From positions 1 to 44,586 of the forward strand of contig CAJWVX010000009.1 of assembly GCA_913048175.1 (NCBI GenBank): 44,586 nucleotides of DNA, written 5' to 3'. Under the pieces are notes generated by a model. The model was not told the DNA's origin and did not search any database. It saw nothing but the letters and a program-made list of their open reading frames with translations. Each line of letters opens with the position of its first letter. Within the stretch, counting starts at the first letter, position 1. Shown here piece after piece: positions 17,148-24,478 of the stretch. The position numbers were made by a program, and so were the translations under genes. This DNA is from an uncultured Flavobacteriales bacterium (GTDB lineage: Bacteria; Bacteroidota; Bacteroidia; Flavobacteriales_E; Vicingaceae).

Positions 17148-17607
17148 ATTCTTTTTTATTAACGATTTGTCCTTTTTCATCCCACATAATCCAAGTACCA
17201 ACTTTCTGTCCTTTTAAATAGTTCATTAAATAACGTTTAACACCTCTCTCGTCCCAAATTTGCCACTCCCCATTCTTCTTTCCATTTGCATAAAAAGCTT
17301 CAGCCAGCTTAGTACCTTTTTGAGACCATCTTACCCATTTGCCGTTTTTCTTGCCATCCTCAAAAGCACCTTGCTCCATAATTTCGCCAGAAAAGTAATA
17401 GAACTCTACCTTGCCATTTTCAACACCATTTTTAACACCGTAAACCGCTTCTTTTTCGCCATTATCATAATAGGAAATGTAAGCTCCAGTATACTTTTTT
17501 AAAGATTTTGCGTTAACATAAACGCCTTCTTTTTTAATTATTTGTTGTCCAAACCCAAAAGCAGACACCAAAAAAAACACTACTAAAACTATTGTTCTTA
17601 ATCTCAT
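17143..17607 (-). CDS. Exported YwqK/MORN-like repeat protein
   Basis: 154 residues from the ATG at 17605-17607; an in-frame ATG six codons earlier would put charged residues ahead of an otherwise good signal peptide (MRLRTIVLVVFFLVSAFGFG). The mature part has about five repeats of the form G-x-W/V-x-x-W/Y-x-x-x-G (KNGKWVRWSQKGTK, KNGEWQIWDERGVK, KVGTWIMWDEKGQ), the YwqK-type MORN-variant repeat. Such proteins are often labelled antitoxins by name only; the signal peptide makes that role unlikely here. It lies 17 bp below the terminator of the CarboxypepD-like gene, so expression may depend on readthrough from that Pho-controlled promoter. Confidence 0.85.
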   Translation of the reverse strand: MRLRTIVLVVFFLVSAFGFGQQIIKKEGVYVNAKSLKKYTGAYISYYDNGEKEAVYGVKNGVENGKVEFYYFSGEIMEQGAFEDGKKNGKWVRWSQKGTKLAEAFYANGKKNGEWQIWDERGVKRYLMNYLKGQKVGTWIMWDEKGQIVNKKEY

Positions 17608-17623
17608 ATAAACTATTTTATCC

Positions 17624-17652
17624 AAAAAAAATCCCCTGCGGTTACAGGGGAT
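17624..17652 (-). terminator. Terminator between the CarboxypepD-like and YwqK-like genes
   Basis: On the minus strand CCCCTG-TAACCG-CAGGGG (17650-17633) is followed by ATT and a T run that ends 17 nt before the YwqK-like start codon. The 18-nt core equals the one at 12665-12682. Its position just ahead of a start codon suggests partial termination or an attenuator between the two genes. Confidence 0.88.
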
Positions 17653-17672
17653 TTAAAAATTATACCTCTTTC

Positions 17673-17993
17673 TTATTTCTCATTTAACTCAACAGTAACC
17701 TTTTCGTTACTCTTTGTGTTCAAAACAACTTCTTTGTTTTTATATGCAATTAAACTAAAAGCAATAATATGCTCTCCCTCAATAACATTGTTTATTGTAA
17801 AATTGCCATCAAAATCAGTATAAACAGTCGTTTCTTTACCATCTAACCACACTTTAACCCCAGTTAGGCTTTCTTGTGCGTCAACTACATTACCGCTAAT
17901 AGAACACATTTTTAATTCCTTATCACCCTTGTTATTGTTAGCAAATGCTAATGTAAAAGTAAATAGTGCTATAATCGTTACAATTGTTTTCAT
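17673..17993 (-). CDS. Small exported CarboxypepD_reg-like domain protein
   Basis: 106 residues. A signal peptide (MKTIVTIIALFTFTLAFA) is followed by a single carboxypeptidase-regulatory-like beta-sandwich (about 30-104): SISGNVVDAQESLTGVKVWL, then TDFDGNFTINNV and a C-terminal VTVELNEK. It is the same fold as the N-terminal extension of the TonB receptor at 12787, but free-standing. Predicted periplasmic or surface protein. It is preceded by predicted Pho boxes (18019-18086) and followed by a terminator and a YwqK-like gene. Function is unknown; binding to an outer-membrane partner is a guess. Confidence 0.85.
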   Translation of the reverse strand: MKTIVTIIALFTFTLAFANNNKGDKELKMCSISGNVVDAQESLTGVKVWLDGKETTVYTDFDGNFTINNVIEGEHIIAFSLIAYKNKEVVLNTKSNEKVTVELNEK

Positions 17994-18018
17994 CTTTAAT
18001 TTGTTTTTATTTATGATA

Positions 18019-18086
18019 CAAAGTAATGGCTTTAAAACAAGAGAAACGTAAAACTAATTTTACGCTTCTGTTATGCTATTGTTAAG
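18019..18086 (-). promoter_or_regulatory. Predicted Pho boxes and promoter of the CarboxypepD-like gene
   Basis: Minus strand: CTTAAC (-60), CATAAC (-49), CGTAAA (-38) and TTTTAC (-27) precede a -7 element TTACTTTG (18026-18019). The register matches the other Pho-box promoters, though the two proximal repeats are weak. A further pair GTTAAT/CATAAC, also 11 bp apart, lies just upstream (18091-18107) but one base out of phase. Confidence 0.6.
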
Positions 18087-18107
18087 CAACATTAACTTAA
18101 AGTTATG

Positions 18108-18248
18108 TTCAATGATATGTATACTCATCTGCTAATTGGGGTTTATTGAAACGACCCTTTTTAAAAAGATTAAGAATATATATAAAGCTCTAATTTTTAA
18201 AAATAAAAATACTGTTAACATATCCTTTTTAACAAACAGAAAAATATA
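18108..18248. other. Gene-free stretch between the CarboxypepD-like promoter and the Na/Pi terminator
   Basis: Part of the 305-bp gap 17994-18298. After the Pho-box promoter and before the terminator hairpin I see no open frame, RNA fold or repeat that I can support. Confidence 0.5.
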
Positions 18249-18284
18249 AAAAAGCCGAAGAGATAAATTCTCTTCGTCTTTTTT
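18249..18284 (-). terminator. Terminator of the Na/Pi cotransporter gene
   Basis: Hairpin GCCGAAGAG / CTCTTCGTC with loop ATAAATT, flanked by A- and T-runs on both sides. On the minus strand it lies 15 bp after the cotransporter stop and ends in a T tract. It could also work in the other direction. Confidence 0.85.
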
Positions 18285-18298
18285 GCCTTTAAATTATT

Positions 18299-19996
18299 CT
18301 AATGCTCTCCAGTAATTCCTTCCGTTACATTGATTACGTGATCTCCAACTTTTTCTAAAGAATTAAACAAGTCAGCATAAATAGCAGCACTTTTAAAGTT
18401 ATAATAACCTTTCTCTACACTTGCAAAATGCTCTTTTCTTAACGTTTTTCTAAACTTATTCAATGCATCTTCTTGTTCTTGTGCTTTAAGCATAGATACT
18501 CCACCATAACTTCCTTCAAGATTTCCACACATTGTAGTTAAATTCAACTCAACTAAATCAAACATGTCCAAAATATTCTTTCTCTGTTCAGGAGTAAAAT
18601 ACACCTTGCCCTCAATCTTACGTTCTAATCCTTTTGACATTTGATAATAGATATCGCCAATACGCTCTAAATCTCCAACAATACTTAACATCCCTCTTAC
18701 TTTTATAGATGAGTTTTCACTCATTTCGCCCTGAGAAACTTTGGTTAAATAGTCCGCTACATCTTGTTCTATTCTATCAGTAATGTCTTCGTATTTTTTA
18801 ACTCTAGCCAAAGTTTTGCTAACCTCTTTGTTTTCTAAATTCTCCGCAACTAAGCTTCGCACAAAACCATTCATCTTTTTTACAACATCTCCAAATTTAG
18901 ACACCTCTTTTTGCGCTTCAAATAAAGACATCTCAGGTGTTGACATCATTCCTGAGTTAATATATTCTAAATGATACTCTTCATCTGCGTCTCCTTTAGA
19001 TTTAACAGACTTAATAGCCAACTTAACTAATATTGGAACAAACCAAATCATAATTAAAACATTTACCAAGTTAAAAGCAGTATGGAAAATTGCTAATCCC
19101 ATCGGTGCACCTTCGGCAGTCATTGGGTCTGGAGAACCTAACAAATTAATTGCTATAGATCTTACTCCATCTAAAGCAGGGGTAAACGAAATTAAAAGAA
19201 CTGCCCACGTAACACCTACAATATTAAACATAGAGTGAATTCTTGCTGATCTTTTGGCGTGAACGTTTGCAGGTAAAGATGCTAACTCTGCAGTTATTGT
19301 AGTTCCAATATTTTCACCTAAAATCATTGCAGCTGCAACTTCAAAAGGAATAATACCACTAAAACAAAGCGTTTGAGTTAGCGCCATAGATGCACTTGAA
19401 GATTGAACGACAATTGTTAAAATTGTTCCAACAATAATAAAAAATATGTTACTTAAAAACCCGCTATCAGCATACGCTCCTAAAAAATTTAAGATTTCTG
19501 GATTATTCTTCACATCAGGCACTGCGTGCTTCAATTCAGATAGTCCCCAAAACAGAATAGCAAAACCAACAATAAATTGCCCAATATACTTTATTTTATT
19601 TTTTCTCATAAATAACATTGGAACTCCAATAGCTAATAAAGGAAGTGCCATTGCCGCAATTTTTACTTTGAACCCTAAAACAGCAACTAACCAACCTGTA
19701 ATAGTTGTTCCAATATTTGCTCCTAACATTATACCTGCAGACTCTACTAAAGAAAGTAAACCCGCATTTACAAAACTTACAGCCATTACAGTACTTGCAG
19801 AAGAAGACTGTACCAGACAGGTAACTAAAAATCCAGTTAAAACACCTAAATATCTATTCTTTGTCATAGTAGAAAGTATTCTTCTCATACTACTACCAGC
19901 GGCCATCTGAATACCTTCACTCATTATTTTCATCCCGTAAATGAAAAAACCAAGAGCTCCAATTAATTTTAATGCATCAATAAATCCAAAATCCAT
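18299..19996 (-). CDS. Na+/phosphate cotransporter with PhoU-like C-terminal domain
   Basis: 565 residues of the NptA/YjbB type (Na_Pi_cotrans family). The duplicated transport motif is clear: QSSSAS at 63-68 and again at 198-203, each in a membrane-embedded inverted repeat, with GANIGTTITG and GENIGTTITA as the paired loops. Hydrophobic segments run to about residue 330. The cytosolic C-terminal part (about 355-560) is helical and PhoU-like. It should import inorganic phosphate, although YjbB-type relatives can also export it. Pho boxes in the promoter argue for import under starvation. The PhoU-like tail could report transport state to PhoR (inference). Confidence 0.92.
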   Translation of the reverse strand: MDFGFIDALKLIGALGFFIYGMKIMSEGIQMAAGSSMRRILSTMTKNRYLGVLTGFLVTCLVQSSSASTVMAVSFVNAGLLSLVESAGIMLGANIGTTITGWLVAVLGFKVKIAAMALPLLAIGVPMLFMRKNKIKYIGQFIVGFAILFWGLSELKHAVPDVKNNPEILNFLGAYADSGFLSNIFFIIVGTILTIVVQSSSASMALTQTLCFSGIIPFEVAAAMILGENIGTTITAELASLPANVHAKRSARIHSMFNIVGVTWAVLLISFTPALDGVRSIAINLLGSPDPMTAEGAPMGLAIFHTAFNLVNVLIMIWFVPILVKLAIKSVKSKGDADEEYHLEYINSGMMSTPEMSLFEAQKEVSKFGDVVKKMNGFVRSLVAENLENKEVSKTLARVKKYEDITDRIEQDVADYLTKVSQGEMSENSSIKVRGMLSIVGDLERIGDIYYQMSKGLERKIEGKVYFTPEQRKNILDMFDLVELNLTTMCGNLEGSYGGVSMLKAQEQEDALNKFRKTLRKEHFASVEKGYYNFKSAAIYADLFNSLEKVGDHVINVTEGITGEH

Positions 19997-20018
19997 TTTT
20001 CTTTGTTTTAATTTTTAG

Positions 20019-20075
20019 CAAAAATATTGCAGTTTTGTTATTTCCAAATAAAATCAATGTTAAGTAATTGTTAAG
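20019..20075 (-). promoter_or_regulatory. Predicted Pho boxes and promoter of the Na/Pi cotransporter
   Basis: Minus strand: two perfect copies of CTTAAC at -49 and -38 (plus-strand GTTAAG at 20070 and 20059), a weak TTTTAT at -27 and AATAAC at -16. The -7 element is TATTTTTG (20026-20019), a full match to TAnnTTTG. Identical -7 sequence and register to the porin promoter. Confidence 0.75.
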
Positions 20076-20155
20076 TATTCCATTATTAACTTTAGAATTA
20101 AGCTATACTTTTTTGATTTTGTATCCATTTAGCTACTCTCTTAAAAGAGTCTTTG

Positions 20156-20163
20156 TATATTTG
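20156..20163 (+). promoter_or_regulatory. -7 element of the small membrane-anchored protein gene
   Basis: TATATTTG is a full match to TAnnTTTG and ends only 5 bp before the ATG at 20169. Transcription would begin at or next to the start codon, giving a leaderless or nearly leaderless mRNA. Confidence 0.5.
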
Positions 20164-20168
20164 TAAAA

Positions 20169-20471
20169 ATGAGAATTATCAAAATAGTTGCAATTACATT
20201 GATGTTTGTTCTAATAGTTCCAACAATTATTTCTGCTATTTCATCTTTTTACAATGTTGATTGTGATCTAATATCTTGCGAAAAACCAACAGAAGAAGAG
20301 AAAGAAGAAAACAAATCAGAAAAAGATATCGATGATTTAGAAGAATATATCCTAAATCAAGGGGAATATTACTCTGAATATAAGAATAGTTTTTTTTCAT
20401 ATTCTTTCAGTGGCAAACACTTTATTGACATTGTTTCGGATGTTATCACACCCCCTCCAGAGTTCGGATAA
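20169..20471 (+). CDS. Small membrane-anchored protein, function unknown
   Basis: 100 residues. An N-terminal hydrophobic segment (about 3-26, MRIIKIVAITLMFVLIVPTI) acts as anchor or signal. A strongly acidic stretch EEEKEENKSEKDIDDLEEY follows, then a Tyr/Ser/Phe-rich tail ending TPPPEFG. I do not recognise the family. It lies divergent from the Na/Pi cotransporter and 78 bp before the SulP gene on the same strand. No Pho boxes are in register with its promoter. A coding origin is supported by the clean frame and membrane anchor, but not by homology I can name. Confidence 0.6.
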   Translation: MRIIKIVAITLMFVLIVPTIISAISSFYNVDCDLISCEKPTEEEKEENKSEKDIDDLEEYILNQGEYYSEYKNSFFSYSFSGKHFIDIVSDVITPPPEFG

Positions 20472-20549
20472 AGAACTCCGAAAACTTAATTCTCCCTATT
20501 TGTGCAAATCTCCATTTGTTGATATTCAACAAAAAAATAATAATATATA

Positions 20550-22394
20550 ATGAAAAAATTATTCAACTTCAAACACTTCAAGGGTGATCTTTTTGGAGGT
20601 CTCACTGCAGGAATTGTTGCTCTACCATTAGCCTTAGCTTTTGGAGTAAGTTCTGGATTAGGACCAAGTGCAGGTCTATACGGAGCAATATTTGTCAGTT
20701 TCTTTGCTGCTTTATTTGGCGGAACAAGTACTCAAATATCTGGTCCAACAGCTCCAATGACAGCAGTTAGTATGGTCGTAATTGCAGGTTTTATTGCTTT
20801 AAATGATGGTGACATTGAAAAAGCGCTACCAGGAATATTAATCATATTCTTACTTGCAGGATTAATGCAAATTGGTTTAGGATTTTTAAAGTTAGGAACC
20901 TATATAAAATACATTCCTAGCCCAGTAGTTTCTGGATTTATGACTGCAATTGGCGTAATTATTTTGATTACTCAAATACTACCCTCTGTTGGATATTATC
21001 CTAAAGATGATGAAGCTTATGTGAGTAAATTTAAACCTCATGCAGAAGAGGTTATTTTAGAAAAAATTCTGATAGAAGAAGAGGGAGAGGGTATTTTGGT
21101 TTTAGAAAACTTTGAAGAAACGATAAATAGAGCAAGCAAAATAACTGAAGAGCAAATATTAAGAGAATCTAAAACTTTAGCAGGGAAAGAGTCTGGTGGT
21201 GTTTTAGGAACACTTAAAGTTTTACCAAGAGCTCTGCAAAACATTAATTGGTTAGAATTGTGTTTAGCATTTTCCACTATAGTTATTATTTATGGATTTA
21301 AAAAAATTACAACAGCCATCCCAAGTACACTTGTTGCATTAATTATTGTTTCTGGAGTCGCCTATATGTTAGGCTTAGGCTACATGCCAATTCAAGAAAT
21401 TCCAAGCGGATTACCAATGGTCAATTTTGGCATATTCTCAGAATTTAACTTAGGAAGTATTACTCCATATATTTTTACAGCACTTACTTTAGCTTTATTA
21501 GGAGCTATTGACTCTCTATTAACTTCTGTTGTTGCTGATAATATGACTAAAACAAAACATAACCCAAACAAAGAGTTAATTGGACAAGGAATAGGTAACT
21601 CAATTGCAGCATTATTTGGCGGTATTCCTGGTGCTGGAGCAACAATTAGAACCGTTGTAAATATTAAAGCAGGAGGAAAAACTAGATTATCTGGAATGAT
21701 GGCTGGTATTTTCTTGTTGGTTATATTACTACTACTTGGTCCTATAGCCTCTCAAATACCTGCAGCAGTTTTGGCTGGAATTTTAGTAACTGTAGGAATT
21801 GGAGTTATGGATTGGAAAGGACTAAAAGCAATTCCAAATCTTCCAAGAACTGAAGTTTTGATTATGATTGTAGTACTGGTTTTATCTTCAATATGGAATC
21901 TTGTTTATGCTGTAGGAATAGGACTTGTACTTGCATCATTAACCTTTATGAAAGAAATTTCAGACTTGACACTAAAAGGATCTAATATATCAACACTAAA
22001 TAATTTTAAGGAGTTAGCTGATGAAATGGGTGTTCCAGAAAAATTAAGAGAAAAGGTTGTTGTTAAAGAAATAAGCGGACCTTTATTTTTTGGTTCTACA
22101 AGTGATTTTCAAGTAATGTCTAAACAAATTCCAAATACAGCATCTGTAGTTATCATGAAAATGGGAGATGTAACCTACATGGATCAATCAGGTGTTTTTG
22201 CTATGGAAGATGTTCTAATTGACTTATGCGCAAACAGCAAAAAAGTCTTATTAGTTGACCTGCTAGAACAGCCAGAATATATGATGGGAAAATTAGGAAT
22301 AATTCCAGATCTTATATCTAAAGACCAGATTTTTGAAACAAAAAAAGATTGTTTAACCTGGATAAAAAACAATATTAATAATACTATTAAATAA
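20550..22394 (+). CDS. SulP-family anion transporter with STAS domain (predicted bicarbonate importer)
   Basis: 614 residues. The membrane domain (about 10-470) starts with the SulP signature GGLTAGIVALPLALAFGVSS and has ALLGAIDSLLTSVVADNMT and the Gly-rich GQGIGNSIAALFGGIPGAGA. A charged segment of about 80 residues sits between membrane helices (about 145-230). The C-terminal STAS domain (about 500-610) has VTYMDQSGVFAMEDV. Family members move sulfate or bicarbonate. Because a beta-carbonic anhydrase follows 6 bp downstream, bicarbonate uptake like BicA is the best guess. It acts in the cytoplasmic membrane, probably driven by Na+. Confidence 0.9.
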   Translation: MKKLFNFKHFKGDLFGGLTAGIVALPLALAFGVSSGLGPSAGLYGAIFVSFFAALFGGTSTQISGPTAPMTAVSMVVIAGFIALNDGDIEKALPGILIIFLLAGLMQIGLGFLKLGTYIKYIPSPVVSGFMTAIGVIILITQILPSVGYYPKDDEAYVSKFKPHAEEVILEKILIEEEGEGILVLENFEETINRASKITEEQILRESKTLAGKESGGVLGTLKVLPRALQNINWLELCLAFSTIVIIYGFKKITTAIPSTLVALIIVSGVAYMLGLGYMPIQEIPSGLPMVNFGIFSEFNLGSITPYIFTALTLALLGAIDSLLTSVVADNMTKTKHNPNKELIGQGIGNSIAALFGGIPGAGATIRTVVNIKAGGKTRLSGMMAGIFLLVILLLLGPIASQIPAAVLAGILVTVGIGVMDWKGLKAIPNLPRTEVLIMIVVLVLSSIWNLVYAVGIGLVLASLTFMKEISDLTLKGSNISTLNNFKELADEMGVPEKLREKVVVKEISGPLFFGSTSDFQVMSKQIPNTASVVIMKMGDVTYMDQSGVFAMEDVLIDLCANSKKVLLVDLLEQPEYMMGKLGIIPDLISKDQIFETKKDCLTWIKNNINNTIK

Positions 22395-22400
22395 TACTAC

Positions 22401-23003
22401 ATGGAAACATTAACAAAAGATATTCAAAATAACATAACACCTTCAGAAGCAATTGAAAGATTAAAGATCGGAAATAAAAGATATGTTTCTGGGTCAATGT
22501 TAAATAGAAACTATAGCGAACAAGTTAAAATTACTGCAGGTGGACAAGCTCCATATGCTGTTGTTTTGGGATGTATTGATTCGAGAGCGCCAATAGAACT
22601 TATTTTTGACCAAGGTGTTGGAGATATCTTTGGAACAAGAGTGGCAGGAAACATTATTAACGAAGATGTTTTAGGATCATTAGAATATTCTTGTAAAGCT
22701 GCTGGTTCTAAATTAGTTGTTGTTTTAGGTCACACTAAATGTGGAGCTGTAACATCAGCTTGTAATAATGTTGAATTAGGAAATATAACAGCATTATTAG
22801 CTAAAATTAAACCCGCAGTTAATGCTATTGGTGGAGAAATGACTCCTGATAATATTGAAACTATAGCGATAAAGAATGTTGAACTTTCTTTAGAAAGAAT
22901 AAGAAAAGAAAGTTCAATTTTAAATGAAATGGAACAAAGTGGCGAAATTAAAATAGTTGGTGCTTCTTACTCAGTTGAAAATGGAGAAGTTACTTTCTTA
23001 TAA
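22401..23003 (+). CDS. Beta-class carbonic anhydrase
   Basis: 200 residues. All zinc-site residues of beta-CAs are present: Cys58, with the Asp60-Arg62 dyad in GCIDSRAP, and His111 and Cys114 in LGHTKCGAV. It interconverts CO2 and bicarbonate in the cytoplasm; no signal peptide is present. It starts 6 bp after the SulP gene, so the pair is one operon that probably supplies bicarbonate for carboxylases or pH balance. Its transcript ends at the shared hairpin 23018-23048. Confidence 0.95.
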   Translation: METLTKDIQNNITPSEAIERLKIGNKRYVSGSMLNRNYSEQVKITAGGQAPYAVVLGCIDSRAPIELIFDQGVGDIFGTRVAGNIINEDVLGSLEYSCKAAGSKLVVVLGHTKCGAVTSACNNVELGNITALLAKIKPAVNAIGGEMTPDNIETIAIKNVELSLERIRKESSILNEMEQSGEIKIVGASYSVENGEVTFL

Positions 23004-23017
23004 GAAATGCTAATAAA

Positions 23018-23048
23018 CAAAAAGACCAGCAAAATTTGCTGGTCTTTT
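23018..23048. terminator. Bidirectional terminator between carbonic anhydrase and porin genes
   Basis: Nearly perfect hairpin AAAGACCAGCAAA / TTTGCTGGTCTTT with A-runs on one side and T-runs on the other, placed between two convergent genes. Confidence 0.92.
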
Positions 23049-23066
23049 TCTAGTTTTTTTACTTTG

Positions 23067-24302
23067 TTAGAAGTGCAAGTCAAATTGTAATCTGAAAATT
23101 AATTGACTGTCAGGACTATCTTCAATAGTAGAGTAAGTAACATCAGATTGCACTTTTAATTTGTGTCCTTTAAAGAACTTTGATAAACCAAAAGTGTACT
23201 GAGTTTGAGCATCTATTCCGGTAATGTCTTTATTCCATTCAGTTAAAGTATATCTGCCTGCAACTTCCCAATTATTTTTAAACATATATCCCATTTGTAA
23301 GTTTGCTCCTTTTCCAACTGAAACAACTTCACCAGTCTTAGTCCCATCAATATTTGTAACACTATCTTGTTGAGCTGATCTAAAAGCATATTCTCCCATC
23401 AAAGAAAAACCTCCATACTTAAACATCATATCAGCGAAAATAGTTGTTATATCAGTTTCAAAATAACCTTCTATATCGTCTCCATTTACATCTATACCGG
23501 TAATATTTGTCATGTAGCTTCCTTGATTACTTTTTGTTTTAACAGCTCTGCCGTTTAAATCATAAGTTCCGCCAATAGATAGCTTAGGCGTAGATTCTCG
23601 TTTTACAGAAGATCCTATATAATCACCTTTACTTTCAAAATTTCCGAAAGGTAAAACCTCTAATCTACTTGTATATTGATAACCTCCAAGATTGTCTTGT
23701 ACAACATTTCTACCTTCTCCTTGAGATACAGAAATAATCTCTTTTATAAGAAAATTTTTGCCAATTTTAAAATAGTGTCTTAATTGCCCACCCATATCTC
23801 TATCAATATTAAAGTTAGAGTTCAATTTAGAACGATCTACAAATTGTAAATTAGCAGAAGAAACAACACGCTCTCTATTACCTGGTAATTTGGTTTGACC
23901 AGCCCAAAGAGTAAAATTTTTGTAAAAATTCCACTTTACAACAGCATCTAATATCATTTTTGGTGCGTTATTATTTCTATCACCAACTTTTCCTAAATCT
24001 TTGTTTGATAAACCTAACTCCAACTTATACTTAAGTTTTGGACTAAAGGCAAAACCACCAAATTTTAACCTTGCTCTTCTTATTAAGAATCTTGATCCTT
24101 CGGAGCTTACTCCATTCTTATCATTTACATTCCATTCTCCAGTATATAATGATTGAATTCTAAAAGCAAATTTCATACTGTAAGAACTATCTTTTGCTAT
24201 TACATTATAAAGTCCTTTACCAAACTTATTATTGGTTACATCTTGAGCTAAAACTGTTGTTGAAAAAGCAAATAATGCTAATACTAATTTAATCTTATTC
24301 AT
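23067..24302 (-). CDS. Phosphate-selective porin O/P-like outer-membrane protein
   Basis: 411 residues. A signal peptide ends at about 20 (STTVLAQ). The mature protein is all alternating amphipathic strands (FAFRIQSLYTGEWN, RRARLKFGGFAFSPKLKYKL), ending LIFRLQFDLHF with a terminal Phe as in many outer-membrane barrels. The order of strands and the RFLIRRARLKFGG block match the OprO/OprP (porin_O_P) family. A perfect four-copy Pho-box array lies upstream, so it is probably a phosphate-starvation porin. No clear Arg-ladder count can be made by eye, so phosphate selectivity is inference. It converges on the carbonic anhydrase gene. Confidence 0.9.
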   Translation of the reverse strand: MNKIKLVLALFAFSTTVLAQDVTNNKFGKGLYNVIAKDSSYSMKFAFRIQSLYTGEWNVNDKNGVSSEGSRFLIRRARLKFGGFAFSPKLKYKLELGLSNKDLGKVGDRNNNAPKMILDAVVKWNFYKNFTLWAGQTKLPGNRERVVSSANLQFVDRSKLNSNFNIDRDMGGQLRHYFKIGKNFLIKEIISVSQGEGRNVVQDNLGGYQYTSRLEVLPFGNFESKGDYIGSSVKRESTPKLSIGGTYDLNGRAVKTKSNQGSYMTNITGIDVNGDDIEGYFETDITTIFADMMFKYGGFSLMGEYAFRSAQQDSVTNIDGTKTGEVVSVGKGANLQMGYMFKNNWEVAGRYTLTEWNKDITGIDAQTQYTFGLSKFFKGHKLKVQSDVTYSTIEDSPDSQLIFRLQFDLHF

Positions 24303-24340
24303 CTCTTTAATTTCTTGTTATCTATTTTATCGATATCAGA

Positions 24341-24408
24341 CAAAAATATCGAGCTAATTAGAACATAGCGTTACTAGATGGTTATTGATATGTTAAGTTT
24401 ACGTTAAC
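24341..24408 (-). promoter_or_regulatory. Predicted Pho boxes and promoter of the porin gene (best array)
   Basis: Minus strand: GTTAAC (-60), CTTAAC (-49), AATAAC (-38) and AGTAAC (-27) lie at an exact 11-bp period. The -7 element is TATTTTTG (24348-24341). On the plus strand the repeats start at 24403, 24392, 24381 and 24370. All four share TAA at positions 3-5 or AAC at the end, which makes this the best-conserved array in the window. Confidence 0.8.
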
Positions 24409-24423
24409 AATAATTAATTAGAA

Positions 24424-24456
24424 ATAAAAAAAGCGAACTATAAAAATAGTTCGCTT
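24424..24456 (-). terminator. Terminator of rpiB
   Basis: Stem AAGCGAACTAT / ATAGTTCGCTT with loop TAAA; on the minus strand it ends in a run of seven T. It lies 22 bp after the rpiB stop and separates it from the porin promoter. Confidence 0.9.
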
Positions 24457-24478
24457 AATTATGTAAATAGGTTATAAA

